A stretch of 64,000 nt of DNA from Steinernema hermaphroditum (lineage: Eukaryota; Nematoda; Chromadorea; Rhabditida; Steinernematidae): the NCBI GenBank assembly GCA_030435675.1, contig CM059621.1:12524001-12588000 (forward strand), read 5' to 3'. Below the pieces are notes generated by a model. That model was not told the DNA's origin and ran no database searches. It saw nothing but the letters and a program-made list of their open reading frames with translations. The position numbers and the translations under genes are program-made. This document shows, in pieces, positions 36,615 through 49,162 of this stretch; the first letter of the stretch is position 1; every line of letters begins with the position of its first letter.

Positions 36615-37711
36615 CGCGCTGAGGAGTCCGAACGCCGAGTGAAGTGCGAGAGGAATCCAACCACGATAAGCGCCGTTTTACGAGCGCTTCCAATAATATT
36701 AGTGACGTGGAAACACCCAAAATCGTCAAACATCGCCTCTCGTAAAGTGTGTAATTGACCATTAAGATTAGGGAGTGCCGAATGTTTGAAGACTGAGGCC
36801 AACTGCAGGGGTGGTGCATATGTATGAAGTACGATCGGAACACACGGGAACATCTGGATACATTCAGTAGTGTTCATGACATATGCAATTTGCATTGCAG
36901 TGCAGCGATTTGAACACGGAACTCGTTAAATCGCAAAAGTACATGCCACCTGAAGCCGCTATCAGCCCAATCATAAAAGAGTATATAATAAAATCGCCAA
37001 TCAAATGGTCAAGTACTTTTCTACACTTCTGACCCAATAAGTGTTTCAGAATACTGTCGTTGTCGAGTCACTTTATCAACTCAAAAACGCAACATATTGG
37101 GTTGGATAATAACTTCTTCTGCGTTTCTTGTACTTTTGCAGTGATTGTTTTTATAGTAGCGCAGACTGTGATATAAGCGCTTCGTCTACTCTACAAATCT
37201 GCTGTATTTTCTTTCTGTAATCTGCCAATAACATTATTGTTCATTAATTTCATGTTATCCGAATGAAATTTCCAGAAGGAAAAAACCAGTAGTTACGATA
37301 GCCATCTTCTTTCCGTCTCTTGTCATTGATGTTGGTGCTATAGGCATTAATCCTGAAAAATGAACCCTATCGATGCCACGGAACGAATTCGACGCTGAAG
37401 CAGGGCTGTCTTTCTTTCGCTTTTATTGGGTATCTTGTGTTGAATTTCTTTCCTGCTTGTTACAATGTTACGATAAGATTGGCTTTACGTCGGAGCATGC
37501 GCTTTAAAATTCTGTCAGCTTAAACCACAAGAAGGCATGTGCCAACCCAATAGATGCACAAATTGCGACATTTAGTATATTTATTAGATCTCATAAATAT
37601 AAGAGCACTTTACTGAGTGACACGTTGCAGCACAACACGTATCTATCTATAGGACACAAACCGGAACACAGCTTCGAAAATGCGTAATCTGATTGAGTTA
37701 TGTAATAGAAA
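36615..37711. other. Intergenic, upstream of copy B
   Basis: No gene seen. It should contain the promoter of the giant copy B gene, which starts at 36614 on the minus strand, and the 3' flank of the DUF4139 gene whose stop is at 37712. I see no clear motif. Confidence 0.4.
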
Positions 37712-40615
37712 TTAGTTATGTTTGTACACCACGGTCTCCTGGATGGGATGCTCGGCCGTCCACTTGACGTGGAGGTTCTTCACCTCTCCAGGCTCCAACA
37801 CGCACGTCCACTCGAGATTGTTGTCTTTGTTGATCCGAGCGTCGGTTCGACCCTGCTTCAGATCGGGTGAGATTACGGTAATCTGAAAGGTGGAGCACTG
37901 ATCAGGTTGACGGGAAGGAGAGGTACTTGAAAAGAGGAATTGGGGAGAAAACGCAAAAAGAGAGAAGACAAGCCGCACCGCACTACATGGCTACGCGCCG
38001 GTGCTGGTAAGAAGTCTAAAGTGACCATAAGTGAGTGCACTTGAAAGGGATGCTCCAGGCGGGGACGGTACCTTGATTTTCTCGTCGACGGCGCGAGGAA
38101 TGCTCTCCCGGACGGTCACGTGGACGGGCTGGTTGGCCTTCGCGTTTCGCAGGGAAACGGTTTGGCTGTGGGTGAGCAGGCTGCTCCGGCTGACGAACCC
38201 GACCTGAAATATCGAGGATTGCGGCTGAGAATAATTCAACTCTGTGCGTGCCTGTTCGTGAAAGTTCTGAGCCGGCTTAACTTCGACCTTCACTGCTGGG
38301 TCGATTCCCAGGGAGCATCGGAACTCTTCTCCGGGAGCAACGGATTTCAAATGGGTCTTAAAATGCTGTGTTATTCGATGTCATATTCCATAGGCTGTAC
38401 CTTGGCCACAAAGCTGTTGTTCAGGTAAACATTTGCCGGACCAGGAAGGAAAGTGATCGGAGAAGTGTTCACAACTGCGGCCGTCAGGAAAGCAGAGGCC
38501 ACTTTGGAAGGAACGGTCTCGTGGAGGTAGGTTGGCTCGAGTTCCACTTGGGTGATCATCACCTTGTGCTCCGATCCGTCACTGACGATCGTGTGGGGAC
38601 GGGCGATTGCAAAGCACGTGCAAGGGAGATGCTCATAGCTCTGAATTTAAGCTGAATGGGATGAAGGTGAACCGTTTCCTACCACGGCGACTGAATGGTC
38701 CATATCGGAGTTCGCCTGAGCGATGGTTCTTCTGTGGAGTGCGGCGGCGTCGGCACAGTCGTTGTAGTCAAAGGAGCCGAATCCCATGTCCTCGTCGCTC
38801 ATCGCACTGTTCGGTTTTCGCTGCGCCGATCCGTTTCTCGACCGGAACAGGCTGGGACGGTGGAATCCGGCCGTGATCGTGCTCAGCGAAGGGACGTTTC
38901 CGGCGACGCTTGGTGTGGCTGTACTTAGGATGACCTCTGTACCCCTCCAGTCTTCGCCCGTCTTCTGTTCGATGAGGCCGTAGTAGCAGACGGCGATCTT
39001 GTCCGACTTATCCGTCGTGTCTCCACTGGTATTGCACGCCCTGATGTCGTAGGTGGGTTTCCAGTTGGCGCAGTAGACCTGGTAGGAGAGGAAGATCTCC
39101 GTCTCTTCCTCCAACTCCGAGTCCAAAACGATTGTTATCATCCTAGAGCCCGCCGATTACCGTACGTCTCCACGGCATACTGTACCTCTTGAGGCTATCG
39201 TACTCACTACTGCATCTCAGCTGATCGATTTTGCGCTCCAAAGCGTCAATCTGCGAGTACACCTTCTCCGCCTGGCGCGTCTTCTCTCTCAGCTCCTTGC
39301 GGAGTTCCTTCGCTGTGGTACCTAAAAGTCAAAGACGGTGACAAAGGAAGCCACACGGGTGCTACCGTAGTAGTCGAGGAACTTGGTGAGGTTGCTCAGA
39401 GCCTCGGGACTGAACAGAAACAGCGATTGCTGTTTTACTGGGTCTTTGGCGGTGGCAACGCTGCTTCCGATCTGAAACTCGTCGAGGCTGTTAAGCGACG
39501 AGCGTCGCTTCGAATTGCACACCTGCCCGGCGACTCCGTCCAGAACCTCGGCTCGCCTCTTTATGATTGCGATCTCATCGTCGAGCGAGCCTTTCTGGTC
39601 TTCGAGTTCTGTTTTTTGTTCCTCGAAGGGACGGACCTGAAAGCGAAAACCTCTGAGATTTCTGATAGATAGACATGCCAGTCTTCTCTAAAAGACCCAA
39701 TTTGTGAAAACTCTGTTCGTACAACCGTAGCATACTTTGATTCCCATACACCTAGAAAACACAAAAGCTGTGACTTGTCGCCCTGTGTTGCCAATCAACA
39801 TACGGATCTCCTTTTCCGATTCGGATCAGAAACCACTTATGATATAAATCCGTAGATAAACATTACTCTATCACGAATCGTATCCAAAAATACTTCAGTA
39901 GGGTCATGCATATCTTTTTCTCCGATTTATTTGCTCAATTCGTCACCTAGCGGCTACCGTACCCGTGTGGTCGATGGTTCCAAAGTTCGCTGCGTAAACG
40001 CACTTTGAATTCTGAACCACAAATAGTTTTATCGTCTTGAAGACCGATTTGTTTGCTCTAAAGTTTAATGTGGTTATTTCCCTGCTACCACAAAACAGCT
40101 TCTTCTATCCGGTAATCGATGACCCTCTGACTTTAGACCTTCCCCTGAGAGGCAGCTTCTCGTTTGTCGTCATCGAGCGTTCCGCAAGCTCAGCATTTCT
40201 CTAGGCTCTTCGAGAAAACCTCGCTATCTCCGCGTTGGACAAACAATGCCACGCCACGTTCTTTGCCCCTTTAGGGATGCACGAAGGCACAGAACTCACC
40301 GCATCGTTCTCGTCGGACTCCTCGTTGATGGGGTACTCTTGGAACTGAACCTCCTGGATCTGAACACTCCCCTTGCCACGATACTCAACTCGAAGCGACT
40401 GTCTTTCAATCACCGAGGAGACGTTCTAAACGATCGCGTCGTCTAATGAGTGCAAAAATGTCGCCGCATACCTGAATGACCACCTCGTTCCTCCCTGGCA
40501 GCAGATGCACCTTCACCACCCGCTTGACCTCCGCTCGGTCCGAGTAGACGATGACCGTCTTGGTCGCCAAATCCTTCGCCGCGAAAACGTGGCGCGCCAT
40601 TCCGCGCTGCGACAT
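37712..40615 (-). CDS. DUF4140/DUF4139 domain protein (nematode F37C4.5-like)
   Basis: Exons (minus): 40615-40472, 40425-40300, 39636-39366, 39321-39186, 39142-38683, 38640-38401, 38356-38072, 37882-37712; 610 residues (594 if a 48-bp GC-AG intron is removed). Residues 1-90 form the DUF4140 beta domain (VIVYSDRAEVKRVV). About 91-225 is a long coiled coil (EEQKTELEDQKGSLDDEI, then ELRKELREKTRQAEK). The rest is DUF4139: YQVYCANWKPTYDIRA, FAIARPHTIVSDGSEHKV, LPGPANVYLNNSFVAK, and EEFRCSLGIDP matching the EEF.CSLG.DP motif I recall for the C. elegans protein. There is no signal peptide. Molecular function is not established; bacterial relatives are annotated as mucoidy inhibitor-like. An acceptor (GATTTCCAG) ends nine bases before the chosen ATG, supporting the start; an in-frame ATG far upstream (40861) is less likely. 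Confidence 0.9.
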
Positions 40616-43600
40616 CTGATTCTTCTGGAAATCGCTAATCAAGTCAACTGCTCGCCGCTCCGTCGGGCCGTCTTGTTTATCGAAAAAGCGCTCGTCCTCC
40701 GTGCCTACGGTAACACAGTCGTGCGTTCGTGAAGATTTCGGCCTGAAACGGTGGCGACGGTGAGCGCTGATAGCGGAAAGCCGAGCGGCTTGTCGCCGAC
40801 ACGCGAGGTGATGAAATAGGAGGGAAACACGGGTTCTGATTGGATGGAGACATGAAAACAACGGATTGGAACCGTTTTTTATAGAACGCTGAATGCCCTT
40901 AGGCTGCTGAGCAAGACCTTTGGTAATAGGACGTTCGGTTCGAGTGTCTTGTGAAAACGGTCGTTTTTTTAAATGTTTTTTTTGCTAACCAGGAAGCCTT
41001 TTTGCAGCCTTTCCTATTTGGATATTTACTGAAAAACCCGGAAATAATGACCGTATGGAAGCGAAATTTGCTTGCTAGAAAGTCAGCGGAACATTCCCGA
41101 ACTCGCGTACAACTGATAACCACTGCATATGTCAATCAGCTCACTTATTTATATACGGGCCGGCCTGACAAACGACAGCACACAAAAGCAACAAGTGCAC
41201 GTCAGGGTCAATCTCATAAGAACGCCGAAGAAGTAGCTGCACTTCCATATCTCTATAATTGACTTATAAACACGGAGTGGCTCCCTGTTTGATCGATGCC
41301 AGGACAAAATAGACGGATTAGAGTGCGGGATCGAGGAAACTAAGCAAGGCAACACACGACCCTTATCTCGCATCCCTAAGAAGGTAAACACTACGCATGT
41401 GACCTCAAAAAACCAGTGATTAAAAATTGCAAGAACATACACAATGCAGTTTGTTTGCAAAACAAGTGAGTTACGCGCATTCTGATAAGAAGGATTAGTG
41501 CTACCGTCATTGGCCTCGAGAGCCTTTGGGGGCACCGCCTCTGCAAGATCAGCATGAGCCTTACTATCAAGACACTACTGCAAGTGGGCACATCTAAGAT
41601 TAGCGAGTGACTAAAAGGGCAAATAGTTATCCAAAGCGATAAGTGACCACATGACCCGAGAGGTCGCGGTCAGCTCTGATCTGCCGTCAAACATCGAATA
41701 ATTGCGTTTTTTGTCGTCTTTATCAGCCAGTGATCAGAATTAGGACGTCTGACCGGGCGCTGCGTGCCACGCGGTACCATCTCCGGCAGACACTCCAGAG
41801 TAGCTGTGGGAAAAGAAGTGCTGGAGGATTCGTCGGTGGCCAACGGCAGCGAACGCGTAATTCTGTTTTTCCTTTTTTGACAACGGACAGGCGCTTATCA
41901 GCGGCGTTTGTTTAGAGGCTGTCAACAAGGAGTGGAGGAGAGCCGATGGACATACAGTAGGGGAACGTGATTCGCACGACTCCTCCCAGGACCACCCGGA
42001 AGGAGCCGAGAGCGGTGAGTGGTGGCATCAGGCGATCGACGGCGATGCCGAAGGAGAAGTGGTGCCGCAGAAGGCGGAGACGCTGCGTCGACAAAAAGTG
42101 GCGAGCCTTCTGGGGGAGGCGCTGCTTTGTGCCTTCGGAGGGGAGCCGAAGAAGAAGAAGCGGAGCTGATAAGGGGCGCCGAGTGGAGGGGAGCGACGGG
42201 CACTCCGAAAACAACAATCGTCCGAAAGTCGACGCGATCCGAACAAAATACGGGAGATCGGAAGTCCTCTCCGTGGATCCGAAGGCGCGAAAGAGCCACC
42301 GTAAACGGCAGACGCTGCTGGAGAGGCGCAAAAACAAGCAAATAAAATAATGGGTGGCTGTGTGGATTCATCGAGGTGGTTATCTTTGGTGGTCCGACGA
42401 CTGATCGGAGAGGGGGGGGGGCAAACATTGCAACCAGGAGAAGAAGAAGGAACGCTGGACCAGAATGGGTAAAGGTTCGGTGGTCGAGAACGATCGGGAA
42501 GGAAGAGCTTGTGGTGACAGAGGAAGATGTTCAGAGATAGCACAAGGTAAACACTTTTAAAAATTTCTGCGTTTATGCTCTGGGTAAATAGCTGTAAATA
42601 TGTTTCCTTCCAACGGAAGGAGAATACGGTAGCGACAGAGAGTAGGGGGCGAATGACCTTTGGACGGAATGTCGGAGTGCTGGAATGTTTCTGCTTTGGA
42701 CAATAGACCTTCGTAAATAATGCTGGAAAATTGTTGCCTGCAAAGAATGAGCGAAGCTTGGTTTATGTTAGGCGAGGGCCCTCATTTCGAAGTTTGGAAT
42801 GTTCATTTTGCCACTTTTCTTCTAAATTTTCTAAAACTCTACTTAAATCTTTCGCAAACTATAGATCATACAGATGAGAAGTAGTTTCAAGTAATCAGAG
42901 TAGCAGCTCAAAACCAGAAGTATGATTTCTTGAGGTTTGTTGAACGCACTTATGGCCAAGTGTAGCCACTTCAGAATGGGTTCCCTAGCAAGTGTCGCCT
43001 GGATCACATCGAAGCTGTACACGTTCCAATTACATAACACTTCCGTGTACTTGTTAACTAAAGTAAAAAATCGATTCTTCGAATGGTACCAGCGAGAATA
43101 TATTCTCCGATAAGGCGGAAAGCGAGCCTAGTCATCATTTTTCCGTTATTTTGCCGGAGTGCACGGAGAAGCGTGCACCGACTTTCTTTAATGGAAGAGC
43201 AGCTATCCACGAGTAGCTAGTCTCTCTAGTAACCAGCATCAAGGTGCCAGAATGAGATTGGCTGGTTTTCGGGGCAAACATCGAAGTTCGAAGAATTCTC
43301 GAAGAACAGACCGTACTACGTGAAAAGGAGAAACGTCATTACACTTATGTCCCCAAAACCTTCGCGCATACGGTAGACCCTTGAAACTAGAATGCGTCTT
43401 GTTTTCTTCACCCTATGCGCACAAAACTAACCAACAGGTTTCACATACATACATGCACCATTTTCTATAAGTTTTCAGTAAATTTGAGGCCAAAAGCACT
43501 CGAATAGTATCTATATCATGCAGATAACGATTTATAAATCCGTCGTCACTTAACGCAATATGATGAAACGTCTTGCAATTGCCGACTACGGTAGCCATCT

Positions 43601-44680
43601 TCGGAGAAAACACTCAAAAAAGCAAAACATATTTACAGACAGTTTGTTATTAAAGGAACTGTGGCAAACAGCGCCCTGACCAGTAAACTTCCCCATAACA
43701 TGGAAAGCAACTGAACGGTGCCCAGTTTAGGGCCGCCCGATAAGAGCGGAAATATCCGCCTACCAAGAGGTGAGGTGCGGTTTCGACGACAAAAGGCGAA
43801 AGAACGCCGACGCTATGGGCACAAGATAGAGGCCAAAGCCACAAGAACGAACTGTTTTTCAGTCTGGAAGCCGTCTTTATCAGAAAAGCTGGAAAGGGCA
43901 ACCTGATAGCTGGACGCTTGTTGCGCTGTAAACAACAAAAAACGGTCGAAAAAATGCTCTTTTGCTTCTGTACTTTGACTGCCTTCCTGGAGGAGTGTAG
44001 CCAGAATGCTACTGTGTGAAAATCTATTGACGATAAGGCCGACGATACCCGATACCTATCGCCAAGTCTGGAACCACTTCCTGATACGTGCACCCTTTGT
44101 TGAAAGGACCCTAAAAACTTGCAGATGAATGAGCGCTCGATGATCACAAATCGAACTGTTTGCAACTAACTTCCCCCGTACAGCTTATCGCCATAAAAGA
44201 TGCCTCTGGAGGCGATCAGAACGGAGATCACAGGGTGGAAATCAAAAACCTTTGTGTGCCACAAACAGAGTGTCAGTAGTTGCACACATAAGACCAAAAG
44301 GTCAAGAATCTCTCACGAAAATCAACGGTCATTTTCTACGCGGAGGGAAGTTCCGCATTGTTTATGTGATCGGCATTTTTGCAGTGAGAAAGTTCCAAAC
44401 AAAATGTAACTACTTGCTCAGGACGACGGCTAAGACTTTTGTCGTGAACAAAATGTCGCCTAATGTATCATTCAACAACTTCTTTGGCAGATAAGACCGG
44501 CGATACCCGCACCACTTCTGTCTTGGTTCTTTTTACGTGGAAAGATTTGAAGGACCTTGGAAGTCCCTGGCTATCTTGAAAATTTGAAAGTTATGCAACA
44601 TCAGTTTCCCTGGGTTTATATACAGCGCGATCGATAAATATTGGGATGGGCGTGAAAAATGGTACTTCAGTTCAAGAAGC
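40616..44680. other. Intergenic, no supported gene
   Basis: 41970-42345 is purine-rich and GC-rich with open frames on both strands (up to 171 codons) but no recognisable domain. A run of ten G lies at 42412-42421. The minus-strand frame at 43650-44165 (171 codons) has neither signal nor homology that I can see. Nothing else is evident. Confidence 0.45.
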
Positions 44681-44689
44681 GTTTTACCA

Positions 44690-44880
44690 CTTTAGCCTAT
44701 TTCTCGGTCAAGAGGGCCGGACCCCTCGTTCGTAGAATATGCACAGTTTAGAGTCAAAAAATGTTTTGGTCCAATTTTCGACTTCTTCACCTTATTCTAC
44801 GTGGTTTCCTCTGATGTCGTCATTTGTGGACGAGATGACGCAGATGACAGTAAGACAGAGCTAAGAGAGTGCTCGGTCGG
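44690..44880 (+). repeat. Dispersed repeat family R1, copy 1
   Basis: Shares TTCGTAGAATATGC, AGAGTCAAAAAATG, TTTTGGTCCAATTTTCGAC and TCCTCTGATGTCGTCATTTG blocks in the same order with copies at about 46245-46400 (direct) and 47070-47300 (inverted). Identity with the inverted copy is about 75-80% by eye over roughly 150 bp. No coding capacity is conserved. Confidence 0.65.
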
Positions 44881-45600
44881 CCAAGATGCGATCGCGGGAA
44901 TTTTAAATGATTTCCTAAAGCGTTCTTTGTTTTATTGTTTTATTTTTAGAAAATTTTTTTTATCAGTTTCCTGTGACAGTATTTATGGTTAAGTTTGTGC
45001 TATGTTCGACGGTATCTTATGTTTGGCTCACTCAGGTGATACCCTACACGTCTTTTAGCTGGTGTGTACGTCACCATTAGTTCTAAAAACAAAGAAAAAA
45101 TATACAATGCAAATAATATAAAAAATCGCCGATCTTCTTTCGATCGATCTTATTGAAAAATATAAAGTGTAAAAATAAATTACTCTCATCAGGTTTCTCC
45201 CTTCGCCCCACTTAATTTCGCTCTTCGATGTCCACCCTTCTAAGAAAATTAATATCTAATTGCTTTACCTGAAATTAAGCTTTCAGTAGTGGTGTAGAAC
45301 TTTTTAAACTAAATTTCGAATCGTTTCAACGCTCCTTAATTATCACATATTCTCTCCGTGGTGCAACCTGATTTTGGAAATGTTTTTCAGAGATTTTTCT
45401 ACCAGCATACAACTCCAGTAGGGATTACTTGCTATATTGAACTTTCCGCTGAAATGTGAGGACACATATCACGTTCTGCTCTCCACATTAATACCCGATT
45501 TGATGACTCATCAATGCGCCACGTTTTTCCAACGATCGCTGCTGCCAATCAATGGGAACGGCACAGCGCCCAACTAACGAATGTGCTGATTCCTGTCACC

Positions 45601-46009
45601 ATGTGCCCAAAACCACTGCTCCCCTTGATCGCTCTCCTTTTTGTGCTATCCTATGCTAAGGGCCAGAATTCAGTGAGTGCGCACCCTGAGTCTTGTTCTT
45701 TGATCCGCAGTTCAGACGGTAATTGGATGGCTGATGGAATCGATAGAACTTCAGAATATCACCACTTCTGCGACAGGCACTGGAAACGCCACAGTGGCCA
45801 AATCCTCTGTCGTTGGACTGAACGGTTTGGCGCCAAAGATGAAACAGTGGTGGCGGAGGGCGGAGAGTAAATTCTCCGAGAAGATAGAAAATATCAAGAA
45901 TGGATTTGGTGGGTATTTAAACGAGAGCAAGGGGTGACTCTTTTCGATTGTAGAAGATGCGGCGAATGACGTCAAGAACTTCTTTCGTGGATCACCGTCT
46001 AGAAAGTAG
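45601..46009 (+). CDS. Small secreted amphipathic-helix protein (shorter family member)
   Basis: Exons 45601-45672, 45716-45908, 45954-46009; 106 residues. The N-terminus is a strong signal peptide (LLPLIALLFVLSYAKGQ). The mature part has two N-glycosylation sequons (NIT, NAT), then a basic amphipathic segment with a WW pair (MKQWWRRAESKFSEKI) and a short EDAANDVKNFF helix. It resembles the protein at 49163-50136: both have a 193-nt exon ending in phase 1 that carries the K-x-WW...K-x-K motif, and both continue with (E)AA.(N/D)VK.(Y/F)F. I do not recognise the family. The small size, secretion signal and amphipathic helices would suit a lipid- or membrane-interacting secreted peptide, but that is inference. 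Poly(A) signal AATAAA is at about 46049. Acceptor choice for exon 2 (after TTCAG at 45715) is the only one that keeps frame. Confidence 0.7.
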
Positions 46010-46244
46010 TTTCCCATTCATCTTTGTAGAGCCGTCATGCAGTGCACAAATAAAGTTCAAATAGAGTTCTAAAGTTCATCACTGCTCGTAGTTCACTCGA
46101 ACAATTCCTAATGTCCAACTATAGTATATTGGGTGCGCACATTGAAAACGGTTCACTTTTGCAACGGTTGTTTATCGACGTGCAACAGAGACATCTAACA
46201 CATAGTTGTGTCACTGAAAAATGGCACCTTATTTGTGAGTGAAT

Positions 46245-46400
46245 TAGAGGTTTAGAGTCAAGGATGGTCCAGTTTTCGACCTATTCACTTTATTTTAAAC
46301 ACTTTCCGCTGATATCGTTCTGAGTGGAATGAGGCAAGTATGATAAGATAGAGCGAAGAAAAGCCAACATGCCCCGCGAAGATGAGCGTCTTTACTTAAA
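46245..46400 (+). repeat. Dispersed repeat family R1, copy 2
   Basis: A more diverged direct copy of the repeat at 44690-44880: TTTAGAGTCAAGGATGGTCC, AGTTTTCGACCTATTCAC and CGCTGATATCGTTCTGAG align with its blocks in order. It lies just downstream of the small secreted gene, so copies 1 and 2 flank that gene in the same orientation. Confidence 0.5.
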
Positions 46401-46455
46401 ATAGGGGGCTGTTGTAGGGATGACTTTCATTTTTTTTTTGAAAATCCTGCAATAC

Positions 46456-46885
46456 GGAATTCCCAAAAAATGGTCTTTTTGGATCACCGTGATTGGAAAA
46501 GTTGGGGTGCTTAAACACTTTCATTACAGGATTTTCCATTTTTTATTTTTCTGGCCTCGTTGAGGAAATGAAAGTCCACTGTCATCGTTTCAGAGCTTTC
46601 AGGAAGCCACAAAACATTCCATAAATTCGCAATGTTTACTCCCAGATCTTAATTGATTGGTGCCTTCCTGAGTACAGTACAACTCTCACCCCAAACTATG
46701 ATTTGCCCCCTGTCCATTGCATTCTTTCTGATTTTGGAGGCCCATTCATGGTGTTAGTTATATGACGGATAGCAAATAACTTCAACCACGTGCATCGTTG
46801 GGTCTTCTGCCGCATCCACATATAGTGTTGCAGTCATATATCATAACATGAGGAATTCTCAAAAAGATGGTCTTGTCGGATCACC
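46456..46885. repeat. Short repeat pair R2 (46456-46488 and 46852-46885)
   Basis: GGAATTCCCAAAAAATGGTC...GGATCACC and GGAATTCTCAAAAAGATGGT...GGATCACC are direct copies of about 34 bp spaced about 400 bp apart. The intervening DNA shows no gene. Confidence 0.5.
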
Positions 46886-47069
46886 AGGTTCTCTTCACTC
46901 CAACGTTTCCAACTGCTCAAGTACTTCCTTAGGGCTCCATTCTACTTCACGGTAATAAAGGCCAAATGTTGAAAAAATGACCCTTGGATTCTTAAAAAGT
47001 TCGTCTGCCCGAGACGTCATTTTACAAGTTGACCTCCATAATGGCTCTCCACTTTGAGCTAAGAGATTT

Positions 47070-47300
47070 CTGCACAGGATATTCTTATAGCTCTATCTGA
47101 ATGTCATCTATGTTCATTCATAAATGACGACATTAGAGGAAATCAGTTAGAATAATATAAAGAGGTCGAAAATTGGACCAAAAAAATTTTTTTGACTAAG
47201 AACCCAGCATATTCTACGAATGAGGAATCCGGATGTCGGCCGCAAAATGGACCTACAGTATGGGCCATAAAGATAGCCTCACCTAGTGTTTTTCCGGTTT
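47070..47300 (-). repeat. Dispersed repeat family R1, copy 3 (inverted)
   Basis: Read on the minus strand, this contains TTCGTAGAATATGC, AGTCAAAAAAATTTTTTTGG, CCAATTTTCGACC and CCTCTAATGTCGTCATTTAT, matching copy 1 at 44690-44880. Its outer end, GGGCCATAAAGATAGCCTCA (47262-47289), is repeated at 47447-47474 as GGGCCATATTGATAGCCTCA in direct orientation, so a fourth partial copy probably starts there. Confidence 0.65.
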
Positions 47301-47474
47301 CTGGCTTCGTTGTGACTTTGATTACAAAAGCTGTACACCATTCGAAAGAGCGTCGAAAATGGTGACGGACAGCTTGCATTCTGAAATCAGTCGGCGAAAA
47401 ATTTTGAAATTTTTAGAGACCAAGTAAAAAAGTGTCGAATTTTACCGGGCCATATTGATAGCCTCACCCTGTGT

Positions 47475-49162
47475 AAAACCCGTTTTGTGCAACATAAATG
47501 AACAATGCAACAACGTGATGCGGTAAATAACATTAAGAATTGATATTTAGCGGATCTAAGTGTAGTTTGGACAATGCCCAGGTGGTTTGGGATGTCAAAA
47601 CTTTTAAATTTGTAATAGCAGTTCCAGACAACTAAGAACTTGGGAATTTTCATTGAAAAGTGACCAAATTCAACGTGTAAATAACGTGAATCATCTTTTT
47701 CTCCATTAAAAATAACCCAGAGGGTAAAATGAGTCGAAATAAGTACGTTTGAGGACCTTTTCGCCTTCAAAACTTAGAACCGCAACATATCAAGGACTCT
47801 TAAATGGGTCCCGAAACGATGTGAAATACCGGCTTTCCGGTCTTTTTAGATGACACCACGTTGTAGACCGAGCAAAATAACCCCTAGGCACAATCTTCTC
47901 TTGATTTCATGGTACAGCTTCACAAAACAAAACAAGCTGTTTTTCGCAGCTTTTTTTGTGGTCTACTGTAATGGAAGCAAAAAAAAGATCAACGTCTCCG
48001 GTATGATTTGTGTCTTTGATATATGTAACGACGTCCTACACGCTACTGATATGATTGATAACAATACATTCCGTTGGGCACAATTGTTCTACCAGGATGC
48101 CTTTCGCATTTGCTTTGTAGTTGTTTTTCACATATCACATTTGTTCGCTGAGTCGTTTCTGAAAGTTGTGACACTTTAAATAAGCAATCGGATTTGCGCA
48201 ATCCATTCAAGCGAAGCGTAAAGTGAAAAGATAATCGGTTTATGGATATGGTTTGAATAGGAACAAAGAGCCATTGCAATTCCAAACTCGTTTGACTGAA
48301 TGGTCAAACCCCCACGCCGGCCATAGTGTCACAAAACTCATGTCAAGCTCTTGGTAACTTTTCGGATATTCCCTTGCCTAGGAGAACTTTGTAATTAGAG
48401 TGATAATCCGCTCAATTATGCGAAATTCTAGTATGATTCTTTTCATTTTCGTACTTACATCTTATACATAAAATGGATGCCTGCTTTTTACAGGCAAGTT
48501 ACGAACCGAACAAAATATTGATAAAGAAACCAATCGCCTTTGTAATTTGACCAAACGGCTTATTTCTTAAGCTAGTTCCCAAACGCTACTAAGGCGGTTC
48601 ATGTTAAATTGAAACTGCTCTTGTATTTCCTTGTTTTGATCCTGTACCCATCAACGGGTCTCTTCCTATAAATTTTACTTCCGAGCCCTGTCCACGGCAA
48701 ACGAAAACAACACTCTACACCTCAACTCAAATTACTTGTTTTCATGGAAACGTTTTATGTGGTACCTAGGTAACGCTGCTTGTATAATCGATAAACTCCT
48801 TATCCATCGCCGTCGGTCTTTGCAACAGAAAACATTAGCCGATGCCTATTAGCCAGAGAAATCGAGTAACCGCCGTTCACACCCTCTCGAGCCTGTAATC
48901 CCCTACAATTGGGTTCTCATTTCCATTTCACCTGCGGTTAACCTCCAACATGACGTGGCTCAAACTAGCGACAGTTCACTGGACTCCGAGTGGTGGGATC
49001 AATCGGGGGATTACGCGATTCGGTGAGTGGAGGCGCCCATTTATGAACGGCGCCCACAGATCGCTTCGTTAAATGATGATTCGCGCGGGATTCCGGTTGC
49101 CAAAGTCCGACCTGATCGGGTCTCCGTCAAAACAGTCGCCTTTGTTTCAGATCTGAACGACC
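47475..49162. other. Intergenic, no supported gene
   Basis: AT-rich; the longest frames are about 110-127 codons and lack any signature. From about 48900 GC content rises ahead of the secreted-protein gene. An acceptor TTTGTTTCAG ends at 49150, just before its ATG, and probably receives the spliced leader. Confidence 0.45.

Noticed and set aside
41912..42543. Overlapping frames of 108-171 codons in a purine-rich block
   Set aside because: Arg/Lys-rich on one strand and Ser/Pro-rich on the other, typical of biased composition; no recognisable family.
43650..44165. 171-codon minus frame
   Set aside because: No domain, no splice partners, mixed composition; length is within chance for this amount of sequence. 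Left unannotated.
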